DNA of 64,000 nt from assembly GCF_000626635.1 (NCBI RefSeq), contig NZ_CP007451.1:3109501-3173500 (forward strand), written 5' to 3'. Below are positions 35,737 to 43,959 of this stretch, piece after piece; within the stretch, counting starts at the first letter, position 1; the number at the start of each line of letters is the position of its first letter. The notes beneath the pieces were generated by a model, which saw nothing but the letters and a program-made list of their open reading frames with translations, did not search any database and was not told the origin of the DNA. Both the position numbers and the translations under genes were made by a program. The stretch is from Draconibacterium orientale. Lineage in GTDB: Bacteria > Bacteroidota > Bacteroidia > Bacteroidales > Prolixibacteraceae.

Positions 35737-35746
35737 CACAAGAAAT

Positions 35747-35764
35747 CATATGTATGAACATATG
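35747..35764. promoter_or_regulatory. Palindromic operator candidate for the GntR regulator
   Basis: CATATGT and ACATATG form perfect 7-bp arms around the 4-base centre ATGA. The core GTATGAAC fits the HutC-subfamily pattern GTxTAxAC except for one base. It lies at the predicted transcription start of the GH92 operon and about 100 bases from the regulator gene, a standard position for a repressor site. Confidence 0.55.
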
Positions 35765-35842
35765 GTTTTTTAGAGGAGTTTTAAATATTTTTGGTTATCC
35801 TGTACTGGTTTAACGATTAAAAAAATAAAAGTCAATAAAAAT

Positions 35843-38182
35843 ATGAGAAGCATTTTAGGTTTTATTACAGTGTTGTTGGTAAGTTGTTTTTGGGTTAACA
35901 GCTTCGGCCAGGAATTAACAAAATATGTCGATCCAAATATCGGAACAGCCCATTCGCGCTGGTTTTTTTATACACCGGCAGCAGTACCGTTTGGTATGGC
36001 AAAATTGGCTCCGTCAACCAATGCACATTACGGAAATGAGCAGGGCTGGGAAGCCGTTGGTTACGACGACCGCGACAGTTCAATTGAAGGATTTGCAAAT
36101 TTCCATGAGTTTCAGGTAGGAGGTATTGTTTTTGCGCCAACTGTGGGCGAACTTCAAACTGTTCCCGGCGATCTTGATAATCCCGACGGCGGATACCGCT
36201 CTCGTTTCGATCGTAAAAATGAATATTCAACAGCCGGTTATTATTCGGTTTGGTTGGATGATTATAAAGTAAAGGCAGAACTTACAGCAACTAAACGAGT
36301 TGGATTCCACCGTTATACTTTTCCTGAAACCGAGTCGGCCAATATTCTTTTGGATATTGGCAACCAGCAGGGTGAAAGCGGAAAAGTAAAAGATGCGGAA
36401 GCGGTTATAACTGCAGATGGACGAATTGAAGGTTATGTGATTACCGAACCTGAATACGTAAAAAAATACCAGAAAGGTGCTGACGTTAAAATGTACTTCA
36501 CGGCTGTTTTAGACAAAAAGCCAACAGCATTTGGAACTTTTAAAGGAACTGATATTTTCAGAAACGAAAAGAAGATAAGCGGCGAAGGGGCCGGAGTTTT
36601 CCTCACATTTTCAACAAAAGAAAATGAAGCGGTTACCGTAAAAGTGGGCTTGTCGTATACTTCTGTTGAAAATGCCCGCTTAAACCTGGAGACAGAGGCA
36701 ACGAATCTGACTTTTGAAAAGGCAAAGAAAGCCAGCCTGAAAACCTGGGAGAACTACCTGGGGCGAATAAAAGTCAGCTCTGATAACCACGACGATAAAG
36801 TGAAATTTTACACCGGGCTTTTCCATGCTCTTTTAGGGCGCGGTTTGGCCAGCGATGTAAACGGTGCTTATCCAAAAAATAATGGAGAAGTTGGACAAAT
36901 TGCGTTGGACGAAAAGGGAAACCCAATTCATAACCACTATAACACCGATGCTATTTGGGGCGCATTCTGGAACCTGACACAATTGTGGGCCATCGCTTAT
37001 CCCGAGTATTATTCCGATTGGATTCAGAGTCAGTTACTTGTATATAAAGATGCCGGATGGCTGGGCGACGGAATTGCATGCAGTAAATATGTTTCTGGAG
37101 TGGGAACCAATTTTACCAGCCTGGCAATTGCGGCGGCATACAACTGCGGAATTCGCGATTTTGATGTGGAACTGGGTTACGAAGCCGCGCTGAAAAACGA
37201 AATCGAGTGGAAAGGCCGTATTGAAGGAGCCGGGAAAATGGATGTCCGGCAGTTTGTGGAGCGCGGTTACAGTCCGTACGACGAACGTTATGCCTGGATA
37301 ACCGTTGATGAAGGATCGGGATTTTCAGCCTCTCACACGCTGGAGTATTCGTTTAGTAGTTTTGCAGTGGCTCAATATGCCAAACATCTTGGCAAAACCG
37401 ACGATTATAAATTGTTGTCCCGCCTGTATGATGGCTGGGAATTGCTATTTGATGAAGAAACAAAACTAATCAGGCCCCGGGATCTCGACGGTAATTTTAT
37501 TCAGAACTTCGATCCGTTGGCACCATGGATTGGTTTTCAGGAAGGGAACGCCATTCAATACACCTTTTATGTACCACACCAGCCCGAAGAGTTGGTGAAA
37601 AAGCTGGGACGTGAAACTTTTAATAATCGCCTGGACAGCATTTTCATCGCATCGCAGAAAAACATTTTTGGTGGCGGAAAAGAAGTGGATGCATTTGCCG
37701 GACTAAAAGCACTGTACAATCATGGAAATCAACCGAATTTGCATATCTCATGGCTATTTAATTTTTCGGGCAGACCCGACCTGACACAAAAATGGGTTCG
37801 CGCCATTTGCGACGAATTTTACGGAACGGAAGGAATTCACGGCTATGGTTACGGACAGGATGAAGACCAGGGACAGCTTGGAGCCTGGTACGTAATGGCC
37901 GGAATTGGCTTGTTCGATGTAAAAGGTCTTACTGCTATCGATCCTGAAATGCAGATTGGCAGCCCGTTGTTTGATAAAGTAACTATTCAGCTTAACCCGG
38001 ATTATTACAGCGGGAAACAGTTTGTTATTGAAACTGAAAACAACTCGAAAGACAATGTTTATGTGCAGAAGATTGAATTGGACGGAAAAGTTCAGGATTC
38101 ACCATTTATCAAGTTTCAGGATATTGTAAATGGCGGAAAACTTAAACTGAATATGTCCGGAACGCCAAAAATCAATCAGTAA
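35843..38182 (+). CDS. GH92 alpha-mannosidase-type glycosidase, mannose module
   Basis: A 779-residue exported protein; the signal peptide ends near NSFGQ, though LVSC could act as a lipobox. It shows the GH92 plan: an N-terminal beta-sandwich with YVDPNIGTAHSRWFFYTPAAVPFGMAKLAP and a C-terminal (alpha/alpha)6 domain. The family signature appears as DEDQGQLGAWYVMAGIG (about residues 672-688), where most members have xxDxGxMSAWYVF; its acidic residues serve the calcium-dependent inverting mechanism. GH92 enzymes are exo-alpha-mannosidases. The deviating signature and start suggest a different linkage from the GH92 at 54157. It is the first gene of the GntR-controlled operon. Confidence 0.88.
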   Translation: MRSILGFITVLLVSCFWVNSFGQELTKYVDPNIGTAHSRWFFYTPAAVPFGMAKLAPSTNAHYGNEQGWEAVGYDDRDSSIEGFANFHEFQVGGIVFAPTVGELQTVPGDLDNPDGGYRSRFDRKNEYSTAGYYSVWLDDYKVKAELTATKRVGFHRYTFPETESANILLDIGNQQGESGKVKDAEAVITADGRIEGYVITEPEYVKKYQKGADVKMYFTAVLDKKPTAFGTFKGTDIFRNEKKISGEGAGVFLTFSTKENEAVTVKVGLSYTSVENARLNLETEATNLTFEKAKKASLKTWENYLGRIKVSSDNHDDKVKFYTGLFHALLGRGLASDVNGAYPKNNGEVGQIALDEKGNPIHNHYNTDAIWGAFWNLTQLWAIAYPEYYSDWIQSQLLVYKDAGWLGDGIACSKYVSGVGTNFTSLAIAAAYNCGIRDFDVELGYEAALKNEIEWKGRIEGAGKMDVRQFVERGYSPYDERYAWITVDEGSGFSASHTLEYSFSSFAVAQYAKHLGKTDDYKLLSRLYDGWELLFDEETKLIRPRDLDGNFIQNFDPLAPWIGFQEGNAIQYTFYVPHQPEELVKKLGRETFNNRLDSIFIASQKNIFGGGKEVDAFAGLKALYNHGNQPNLHISWLFNFSGRPDLTQKWVRAICDEFYGTEGIHGYGYGQDEDQGQLGAWYVMAGIGLFDVKGLTAIDPEMQIGSPLFDKVTIQLNPDYYSGKQFVIETENNSKDNVYVQKIELDGKVQDSPFIKFQDIVNGGKLKLNMSGTPKINQ

Positions 38183-38236
38183 TTAATTGAACTCAATTCT
38201 CTGTTTGCGACGTGATTCGCATATAAAATAAATTAA

Positions 38237-40006
38237 ATGAAATTGGAAAAACGGAAAACAACACAGTTTTTAATGCCTGTTGAAAAGGATGGCGCGGTGG
38301 TGAATGGCTACGATATATATCCCTCGCTGAAATTGGGAAGCGATTTAATTTCAACCGATTTATCAGAACTTGCCGAAAAGCTTAAAGGAGAAAGTACAAT
38401 TATTATAGATGGCTATGTTGGAGTATACTTCGAAAACTTCAGGTCGTTGTTAGATAGTGCGCTCACCGCATTGGGAAAAACAACCAACTGGGTAAATGTA
38501 GAAACTGCCTTCAAACCGGAAAATGAAATCGATGAACTGATTTCTCCGTTTTTAGGCGAAGAAGATTCGATATTCGGAACAAGGGCCACCATTAAGCTGG
38601 AAGATTATTTTGATCTAGATAAGCTTAAAGAAATAACGCCGGAAACCAATGCGGATATAAACCTGATTTACGGTGCCGGAGCTTCTCTTGCCGGGTGGAA
38701 AGGAAAACTGTTGTATATCGATTTACCCAAAAACGAACTGCAGTTTCGTGCACGTGCCGGGAGCATTAAGAACCTGGGAGCCAGCCAGTGTTTCGACATG
38801 AAGAAGATGTACAAGCGATATTATTTTGTCGATTGGGTGGTGCTGAATAAACAGAAAAAAGAGATTTTAAATGCCATTGATGTGATAATTGACGGCCAGC
38901 ATGAGGATGTATTCTCGTGGATGGACGGCGAAAAATTGCGTACAGGATTGAAAACAATGGGCGAGAACTTTTTCCGTGTACGTCCGTGGTTTGAGCCTGG
39001 CGTTTGGGGAGGAACCTGGGTTAAAGACAATATCGAAGGTTTAAACCCAAATGTACCCAATTATGCCTGGTCGTTTGAATTGATTACGCCCGAGAATGGG
39101 ATTGTATTTGAAAGCTCACGAAAACTGCTGGAAGTTTCTTTCGATTTGCTGATGTTTGGCGAGGGTGAAGCAGTAATGGGAGCAGACGATCATACAAAAT
39201 ATGGCGATGAGTTCCCCTTGCGATTCGACTTTCTGGACACTTTCGATGGCGGAAATCTGTCGGTACAGTGTCATCCGCGTCCTGAATATTGTAAAGAGCA
39301 TTTTGGCGAAGATATTACGCAGGAAGAAACCTACTACATTCTCGACCGGAAAAATGATGCATCAGTATATATCGGATTTCAGGACGATATAGAACCGAAG
39401 AAATTTGAAACCGCTTTGTGGAATAGTTTCAACACAAACACGGCGATTGATATTACCAAATATGTGCAGGTTTTTCCGGCAAAGAAGCATGATCTTTTCC
39501 TGATTCCGCCGGGAACAATTCACGGATCGGGTATCGATAACCTGGTGTTGGAAATCAGTACAACACCATACATTTTTACCTTTAAAATGTACGATTGGGT
39601 GCGTCCTGATTTGGATGGAAATCCACGTCCGCTGAATATAGAACACGGAATGAAAAACCTGTATTTCGACCGGAAAGGGGAGAAGGTAACGAAAGAGTTA
39701 GTTTCTCTCCCAAGCCTGATTGAGGAAGGCGACGACTGGCAGTTGTACGAGCTTCCAACGCACGAAAAACACAGTTACCGCGTAAAACGGTACCATTTTA
39801 ATTCGGTGATAAATGTTGAAACCGAAGGGAAATTTCACGTACTTAGTTTGGTTGAGGGAACTTCTATTGAAGTAGAATCGGAAAACGGACGAATGGAAAC
39901 TTTCCAGTTTGCTGAAACCTTTGTGGTGCCGGCTGCTGCAAAATCGTACACCATTCGTAATTCTTCGGATGCTGAGGCTAAAGTTGTTGTGGCGTTTATG
40001 AAATAA
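38237..40006 (+). CDS. Class I mannose-6-phosphate isomerase with long N-terminal extension
   Basis: A 589-residue cytoplasmic protein. The C-terminal half (about 250-589) is a type I phosphomannose isomerase. Zinc-site motifs include [16 protein letters not shown] and the His in PPGTIHGSG, with the glutamate probably in TQEETYYIL. Typical class I enzymes have 300-400 residues. Here about 240 extra N-terminal residues carry [18 protein letters not shown] and [20 protein letters not shown], which vaguely recall a nucleoside-kinase-like fold without a clear Walker A motif. The protein should convert mannose-6-phosphate to fructose-6-phosphate, linking mannan breakdown to glycolysis. The next gene, a sugar kinase, overlaps its stop by one base. 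Confidence 0.87.
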   Translation: MKLEKRKTTQFLMPVEKDGAVVNGYDIYPSLKLGSDLISTDLSELAEKLKGESTIIIDGYVGVYFENFRSLLDSALTALGKTTNWVNVETAFKPENEIDELISPFLGEEDSIFGTRATIKLEDYFDLDKLKEITPETNADINLIYGAGASLAGWKGKLLYIDLPKNELQFRARAGSIKNLGASQCFDMKKMYKRYYFVDWVVLNKQKKEILNAIDVIIDGQHEDVFSWMDGEKLRTGLKTMGENFFRVRPWFEPGVWGGTWVKDNIEGLNPNVPNYAWSFELITPENGIVFESSRKLLEVSFDLLMFGEGEAVMGADDHTKYGDEFPLRFDFLDTFDGGNLSVQCHPRPEYCKEHFGEDITQEETYYILDRKNDASVYIGFQDDIEPKKFETALWNSFNTNTAIDITKYVQVFPAKKHDLFLIPPGTIHGSGIDNLVLEISTTPYIFTFKMYDWVRPDLDGNPRPLNIEHGMKNLYFDRKGEKVTKELVSLPSLIEEGDDWQLYELPTHEKHSYRVKRYHFNSVINVETEGKFHVLSLVEGTSIEVESENGRMETFQFAETFVVPAAAKSYTIRNSSDAEAKVVVAFMK

Positions 40007-40947
40007 TGACTATGAGCGAAAAATATGCAATAGGAGTAGATGTTGGAGGAAGCCACATTAGCTCCGTTTTGGTGGATGTGAGCTCCGGCAACATTATAAC
40101 GGAGAGTTTGTCAGAAGTGAAAGTTGACAACCAGGCATCTGCGAATGAAATTCTGGATAACTGGGCGGCTGCAATAGCTCAAACCATGTTGTTTACCGAT
40201 CGGGAAAAACTGATTGGAATTGGTTTTGCCATGCCAGGCCCATTCGATTATAAAAACGGTGTGGCCTTGTTGAAAAACGTTGCCAAGTACGACAGTTTGT
40301 ACGGAATGAATATCGGCGACGAATTAAAGAAACGCCTGGAATTGCCGGGTGAAATGCCTTTCAGGTATTCGAATGACGCGCTGTCGTTTGCCATAGGAGA
40401 GTGTTGGGGCGGAGAAGCCTCAAAATACAAAAATGTAGTGGCAATTACCCTGGGAACAGGATTTGGCTCCGCCTTTTTAAGCAACGGTGTTCCCGTTATT
40501 GAGGGCGATCGGGTGCCCGAGTCGGGATATGTTTATCACATTCCTTATAAAGAAGGAATTGCCGATGATTATTTTTCAACCCGTTGGTTTCTTGGTGAAT
40601 ATAAGCGCCGAACCGGAATTACCTGCAGTGGTGTAAAAGAGATTGCCGACCGTGTTGGCAACGATGAGGCTGCAAAAACTCTTTTCTATGATTTCGGAAG
40701 CAATCTGGCAAATTTCCTTGTTCCTGTTCTCGCTACTTTTGATGCTGATTGTTTGGTAATTGGTGGAAATATTTCGCGGGCTTACCCATTGTTTAGCGCA
40801 GCTTTCCAACGTGTTTTGTGTGAAAGGAATATAAACATTGAAATAATGATATCAGAATTAATGGAGTCGGCAGCGATGGTGGGAAGTGCGCGGCTTTTAG
40901 ATGAAGAATTTTGGACTAAAATGGAGCCTTTGGTGGCTAAAATCTAA
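40006..40947 (+). CDS. ROK-family sugar kinase, probable mannokinase
   Basis: A 313-residue cytoplasmic kinase translated from a TAATG overlap with the isomerase gene. The ATP-binding motif is IGVDVGGSHISS near the N-terminus. The substrate Asp is in YSNDALSF, standing for the usual ENDANAA, and the second glycine motif is TLGTGFGSAFLSNG. The zinc-binding CxCGxxGCxE motif of classic ROK proteins is missing; the equivalent segment is SGYVYHIPYKEG. There is no DNA-binding domain, so it is an enzyme, not a repressor. Its place between a mannose-6-phosphate isomerase and a transporter makes mannose the likely substrate. Confidence 0.85.
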   Translation: MTMSEKYAIGVDVGGSHISSVLVDVSSGNIITESLSEVKVDNQASANEILDNWAAAIAQTMLFTDREKLIGIGFAMPGPFDYKNGVALLKNVAKYDSLYGMNIGDELKKRLELPGEMPFRYSNDALSFAIGECWGGEASKYKNVVAITLGTGFGSAFLSNGVPVIEGDRVPESGYVYHIPYKEGIADDYFSTRWFLGEYKRRTGITCSGVKEIADRVGNDEAAKTLFYDFGSNLANFLVPVLATFDADCLVIGGNISRAYPLFSAAFQRVLCERNINIEIMISELMESAAMVGSARLLDEEFWTKMEPLVAKI

Positions 40948-40961
40948 CGAGCAAAAAACTT

Positions 40962-42104
40962 ATGAGCAAAAAATCGAATTTAGCCGTGTTACCGGTTTTG
41001 TTTAGCTTCTTTATTATGGGCTTTGCTGATGTAGTTGGCATTTCAACCAGCTATGTAAAGCAGGATTTTGGTTTGAGCGATTCAATGGCCAACCTTTTAC
41101 CCATGATGGTATTTCTGTGGTTTGCCGTGTTTTCTGTACCAACTGGTGTGCTAATGAATAAACTCGGGCGGAAAAATACCGTATTACTGAGTATTGTGGT
41201 TACGCTGCTGGCTTTGCTGGTTCCATTGGCAAGCTATAGTTATTCAATGATTTTAATTGCCTTTGCCTTGCTCGGCATCGGGAACACAATTTTGCAGGTG
41301 GCGTTAAATCCGCTGTTAACCAATGTGGTTAGTGGCGAGAAGTTAACCAGCAGCCTTACACTTGGCCAGTTTGTAAAAGCCATTGCTTCGTTTATCGGGC
41401 CCATTGTTGCAGGCGTGGCATCCGGAACATTCGGAAACTGGAAACTTATATTTCCTTTTTTTGCTTCTGTTACCCTGTTGTCGGGATTGTGGCTTTTATT
41501 GGCTCCAATCCCAAAAGAACAATCAAGCAGCGAAACGGCCGGTTTTGCAGCAAGCTTTAAATTATTAAAAGATCCGGTTATGTTGAGTTTCTTTTTTGCA
41601 ATTGTGGGTTTAGTGGGAATCGATGTTGGGTTGAACGTTACTTTACCAAAGTTTCTGATGGAACGTACCGTGATGCCGTTGGAGAAAGCAGGATTGGGCA
41701 CGAGCTTATATTTTGCAGCGCGTACCATCGGTACTTTTATCGGTGCCATTTTACTGATGAAATATTCGGGGCGGAAATTTTACATCGGCAGTGCGGTTTT
41801 AGGAATTGTTGCGCTGGTGGTGTTGGTTGTTGTTCCTGGCCCGGTTTCGCTGATGTATATAATGATATTTTGTTCCGGATTGGCCGTTGCCAATGTGTTT
41901 TCCATCGTTTTTTCGGCAGCATTACGCCGAAAGCCGGAGTATGCAAACGAAGTTTCGGGTTTGCTGATAATGGGAGTAGCAGGAGGTGCGATTGTTCCGC
42001 CAATTATGGGTTTGGTATCCGATGGTGCCGGGCAAACCGGGGCAATGCTTGTTGTGCTTTTGTTGTTTGTTTATTTGTTGATAAACGCGTTGAAAATGAA
42101 ATAG
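40962..42104 (+). CDS. MFS sugar transporter
   Basis: A 380-residue inner-membrane protein with about 12 hydrophobic helices. The opening LPVLFSFFIMGFADVVGIS and the loop MNKLGRKNTVLLS between helices 2 and 3 follow the major facilitator pattern, closest in feel to the FucP/GlcP sugar-proton symporters. It begins 14 bases after the kinase gene and ends the operon. With kinase and isomerase it completes a route for free mannose from periplasm to fructose-6-phosphate. The transporter family is clear; the sugar is inferred. Confidence 0.88.
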   Translation: MSKKSNLAVLPVLFSFFIMGFADVVGISTSYVKQDFGLSDSMANLLPMMVFLWFAVFSVPTGVLMNKLGRKNTVLLSIVVTLLALLVPLASYSYSMILIAFALLGIGNTILQVALNPLLTNVVSGEKLTSSLTLGQFVKAIASFIGPIVAGVASGTFGNWKLIFPFFASVTLLSGLWLLLAPIPKEQSSSETAGFAASFKLLKDPVMLSFFFAIVGLVGIDVGLNVTLPKFLMERTVMPLEKAGLGTSLYFAARTIGTFIGAILLMKYSGRKFYIGSAVLGIVALVVLVVVPGPVSLMYIMIFCSGLAVANVFSIVFSAALRRKPEYANEVSGLLIMGVAGGAIVPPIMGLVSDGAGQTGAMLVVLLLFVYLLINALKMK

Positions 42105-42122
42105 CGAAGGCTGTCCGAGCCG

Positions 42123-42701
42123 TTATTTGGAGTTAATAAACAGGTCGATAAATAGCAGAGCGAGGAACCCGTATTCCGTTAAATGCTTCTTTATAAATTT
42201 GCTCGCTTTGCTTAAATGATCTTCGACTGTTTTTACAGAAATACCAAGTTCGGCAGCAATTGTTTTATTCGCTAAACCTTGTTCTTTGCTAAGCTGATAT
42301 ATTTTTTTTCGTTGCGGAGGTAGTTGTTCTACCAGATCATTCAACTTGTCGGATAACTGGTTGTAGTTGAACTGCGATTCAGTGTCGATGCTATTGGTTA
42401 TGGTTTTGTTTTTCAGGTGTTCCAGGTAGTCTTTTTCAGAAAGTTTTTTACGAAAAACAGAAACAATCGTGTTTTTGGCCACCGTAAATAAATAGGCATC
42501 AAGATTGGAGTCTTTCTTTAATTTGTTCCTGTTCACCCAAACATTAACAAATACTTCCTGAACAATGTCGAGAACTTCTGATTCCGATTTTAAGTAAGCC
42601 ATTGCAAAGCGATATAATCGCGGGCTATACTCGGTGTACAAATCATTAATGGCCGTTTTATCACCATCAATAAATCGATTAATTAGTTTCTCGTTGTTCA
42701 T
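42123..42701 (-). CDS. ECF RNA polymerase sigma factor of PUL C
   Basis: A 192-residue ECF sigma factor with region 2 (about 15-85, VLDIVQEVFVNVWVNR) and region 4 (about 125-175, LANKTIAAELGISVKTVEDHL). Unlike the other two PULs, it points away from its fecR gene (42865, plus strand) and converges on the MFS gene, 18 bases away. The sigma gene is therefore transcribed separately from fecR and susCD. It should still serve PUL C, as no other anti-sigma partner is near. The family is certain; the pairing is inferred. Confidence 0.92.
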   Translation of the reverse strand: MNNEKLINRFIDGDKTAINDLYTEYSPRLYRFAMAYLKSESEVLDIVQEVFVNVWVNRNKLKKDSNLDAYLFTVAKNTIVSVFRKKLSEKDYLEHLKNKTITNSIDTESQFNYNQLSDKLNDLVEQLPPQRKKIYQLSKEQGLANKTIAAELGISVKTVEDHLSKASKFIKKHLTEYGFLALLFIDLFINSK

Positions 42702-42724
42702 CTGTCACTGTCAGCTAGAATGCA

Positions 42725-42732
42725 CAAATCTA
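42725..42732 (-). promoter_or_regulatory. Candidate -7 box for the PUL C sigma gene
   Basis: TAGATTTG on the minus strand matches TAnnTTTG exactly and lies 24 bases upstream of the sigma ATG at 42701, giving a short leader. No clear -33 TTTG is seen. Confidence 0.5.
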
Positions 42733-42864
42733 TAAAATGTTTTTAGATTCTGGCAGAACTAATTCAGGGAGTCAAATTCTTCCGGAAATAAAAATGAAAA
42801 AAATGTAAAATCGAAGCAGGGGTTTTTTAAACTTTACGCGTTTAACAAGCGACTACAAGATTAT

Positions 42865-43836
42865 ATGAAAGAATATTACCGAAAATATCTCGAAAACAAT
42901 TGCACGGAGGAGGAGTTTCAGCAGTTTGTTGAATTATTTGTAAAGCCGGACAAGAAGTTGGTTTTGGATGCCCAGATGAAGGAACATTGGAAACTTACAA
43001 AAGCACAGGAAACTGAAACCCCTGATTTAACGGATACGCTGCATAAAATTCATTACGAAATAAATAGCCAGGAGCCACGTACAGGCAAAACCCGAAAATT
43101 AGTGACTTATTTAACCCGGGTGGCAGCTGTTCTTTTTATTCCATTGGCCATTGCTTTCTTTTTTACCCTCGATAAAACTGAAATTGGTACTGAGCTGCAA
43201 ACTGTATCAACGCCTTTGGCCTCAAAAACCTATTTTGTTTTACCCGATGGTTCTGAAGTTTGGCTGAATTCAGGTTCTACTTTGTCATATCCGAAAAAAT
43301 TCGACCGCAAAAAACGTTTGGTGAAACTGACCGGAGAAGCCTATTTTGATGTTCAGAAAAGCAAAACACCATTTGAAGTGGAGACTGAAAACGTGCAGGT
43401 ACATGTGCTGGGAACGGCTTTTAATGTAATGAGCTATGCGGATACCAACCCCGAAGTAACACTGGAAAGGGGAAAAGTACAGTTGTTATCAAATTCCGGC
43501 GCACAGCAAATTCTTGAACCTGGCGAACAGGCAGTAATTAACTCAGCAAATTCAACCATTCAGGTACAAAAAGTAGATACTGAAATTTACTCGTCGTGGA
43601 TTGATAATAAGCTGATATTCAGAGATGAATCGTTGAAAGATGTTGTTGAGCGTCTGGAACGTTGGTACAATATTTCAATTGAAATTGATGACGAGTATAT
43701 TTCGGATAAAAAATTAACGGCAACAATTGAATATGAGTCGATTACCGAGGTGATGGACTTGCTGGAGATAACATTGTCGCTAAAATATGAATACGATAAA
43801 AACGAAAGAAAACTGATTGTAAAACCAATAAAATAA
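42865..43836 (+). CDS. FecR-family anti-sigma factor of PUL C
   Basis: A 323-residue protein with a charged cytoplasmic start, one membrane helix at about residues 78-100 (TYLTRVAAVLFIPLAIAFFF), the FecR domain (from about 120, VLPDGSEVWLNSGSTLSYP) and a DUF4974-like C-terminal end (about 245-323). It is transcribed divergently from the sigma gene and runs straight into the susC leader. It should carry the signal from the SusC STN domain to the sigma factor. Confidence 0.93.
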   Translation: MKEYYRKYLENNCTEEEFQQFVELFVKPDKKLVLDAQMKEHWKLTKAQETETPDLTDTLHKIHYEINSQEPRTGKTRKLVTYLTRVAAVLFIPLAIAFFFTLDKTEIGTELQTVSTPLASKTYFVLPDGSEVWLNSGSTLSYPKKFDRKKRLVKLTGEAYFDVQKSKTPFEVETENVQVHVLGTAFNVMSYADTNPEVTLERGKVQLLSNSGAQQILEPGEQAVINSANSTIQVQKVDTEIYSSWIDNKLIFRDESLKDVVERLERWYNISIEIDDEYISDKKLTATIEYESITEVMDLLEITLSLKYEYDKNERKLIVKPIK

Positions 43837-43843
43837 TAGATCT

Positions 43844-43959
43844 GCCTATGAAATAAACCAGTAAAACAAACCCTCAGATACGAAGAAGTGGAGAAGCCAC
43901 GAACTTCCCCACCTCTGAAAAATAATTATCAAAATTATTAATCTTAATACGTCAAATCT
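43844..43959 (+). promoter_or_regulatory. Structured fecR-susC leader of PUL C
   Basis: GCCTATG (43844-43850) lies 7 bases after the fecR stop and continues AAATAAACCA. A 13-nucleotide imperfect stem (43884-43896 with 43904-43916, two mismatches) follows. The last bases before the ATG (CTTAATACGTCAAATCT) match those of PUL A at most positions. The same box-hairpin-start order is seen at 2220 and, on the minus strand, 32749. Confidence 0.55.

Noticed and set aside
41240-41749. 169-codon frame on the minus strand inside the MFS gene
   Set aside because: It lies fully antisense to a clear transporter gene, has a proline- and asparagine-rich composition with no domain pattern, and is explained by codon bias of the sense gene.
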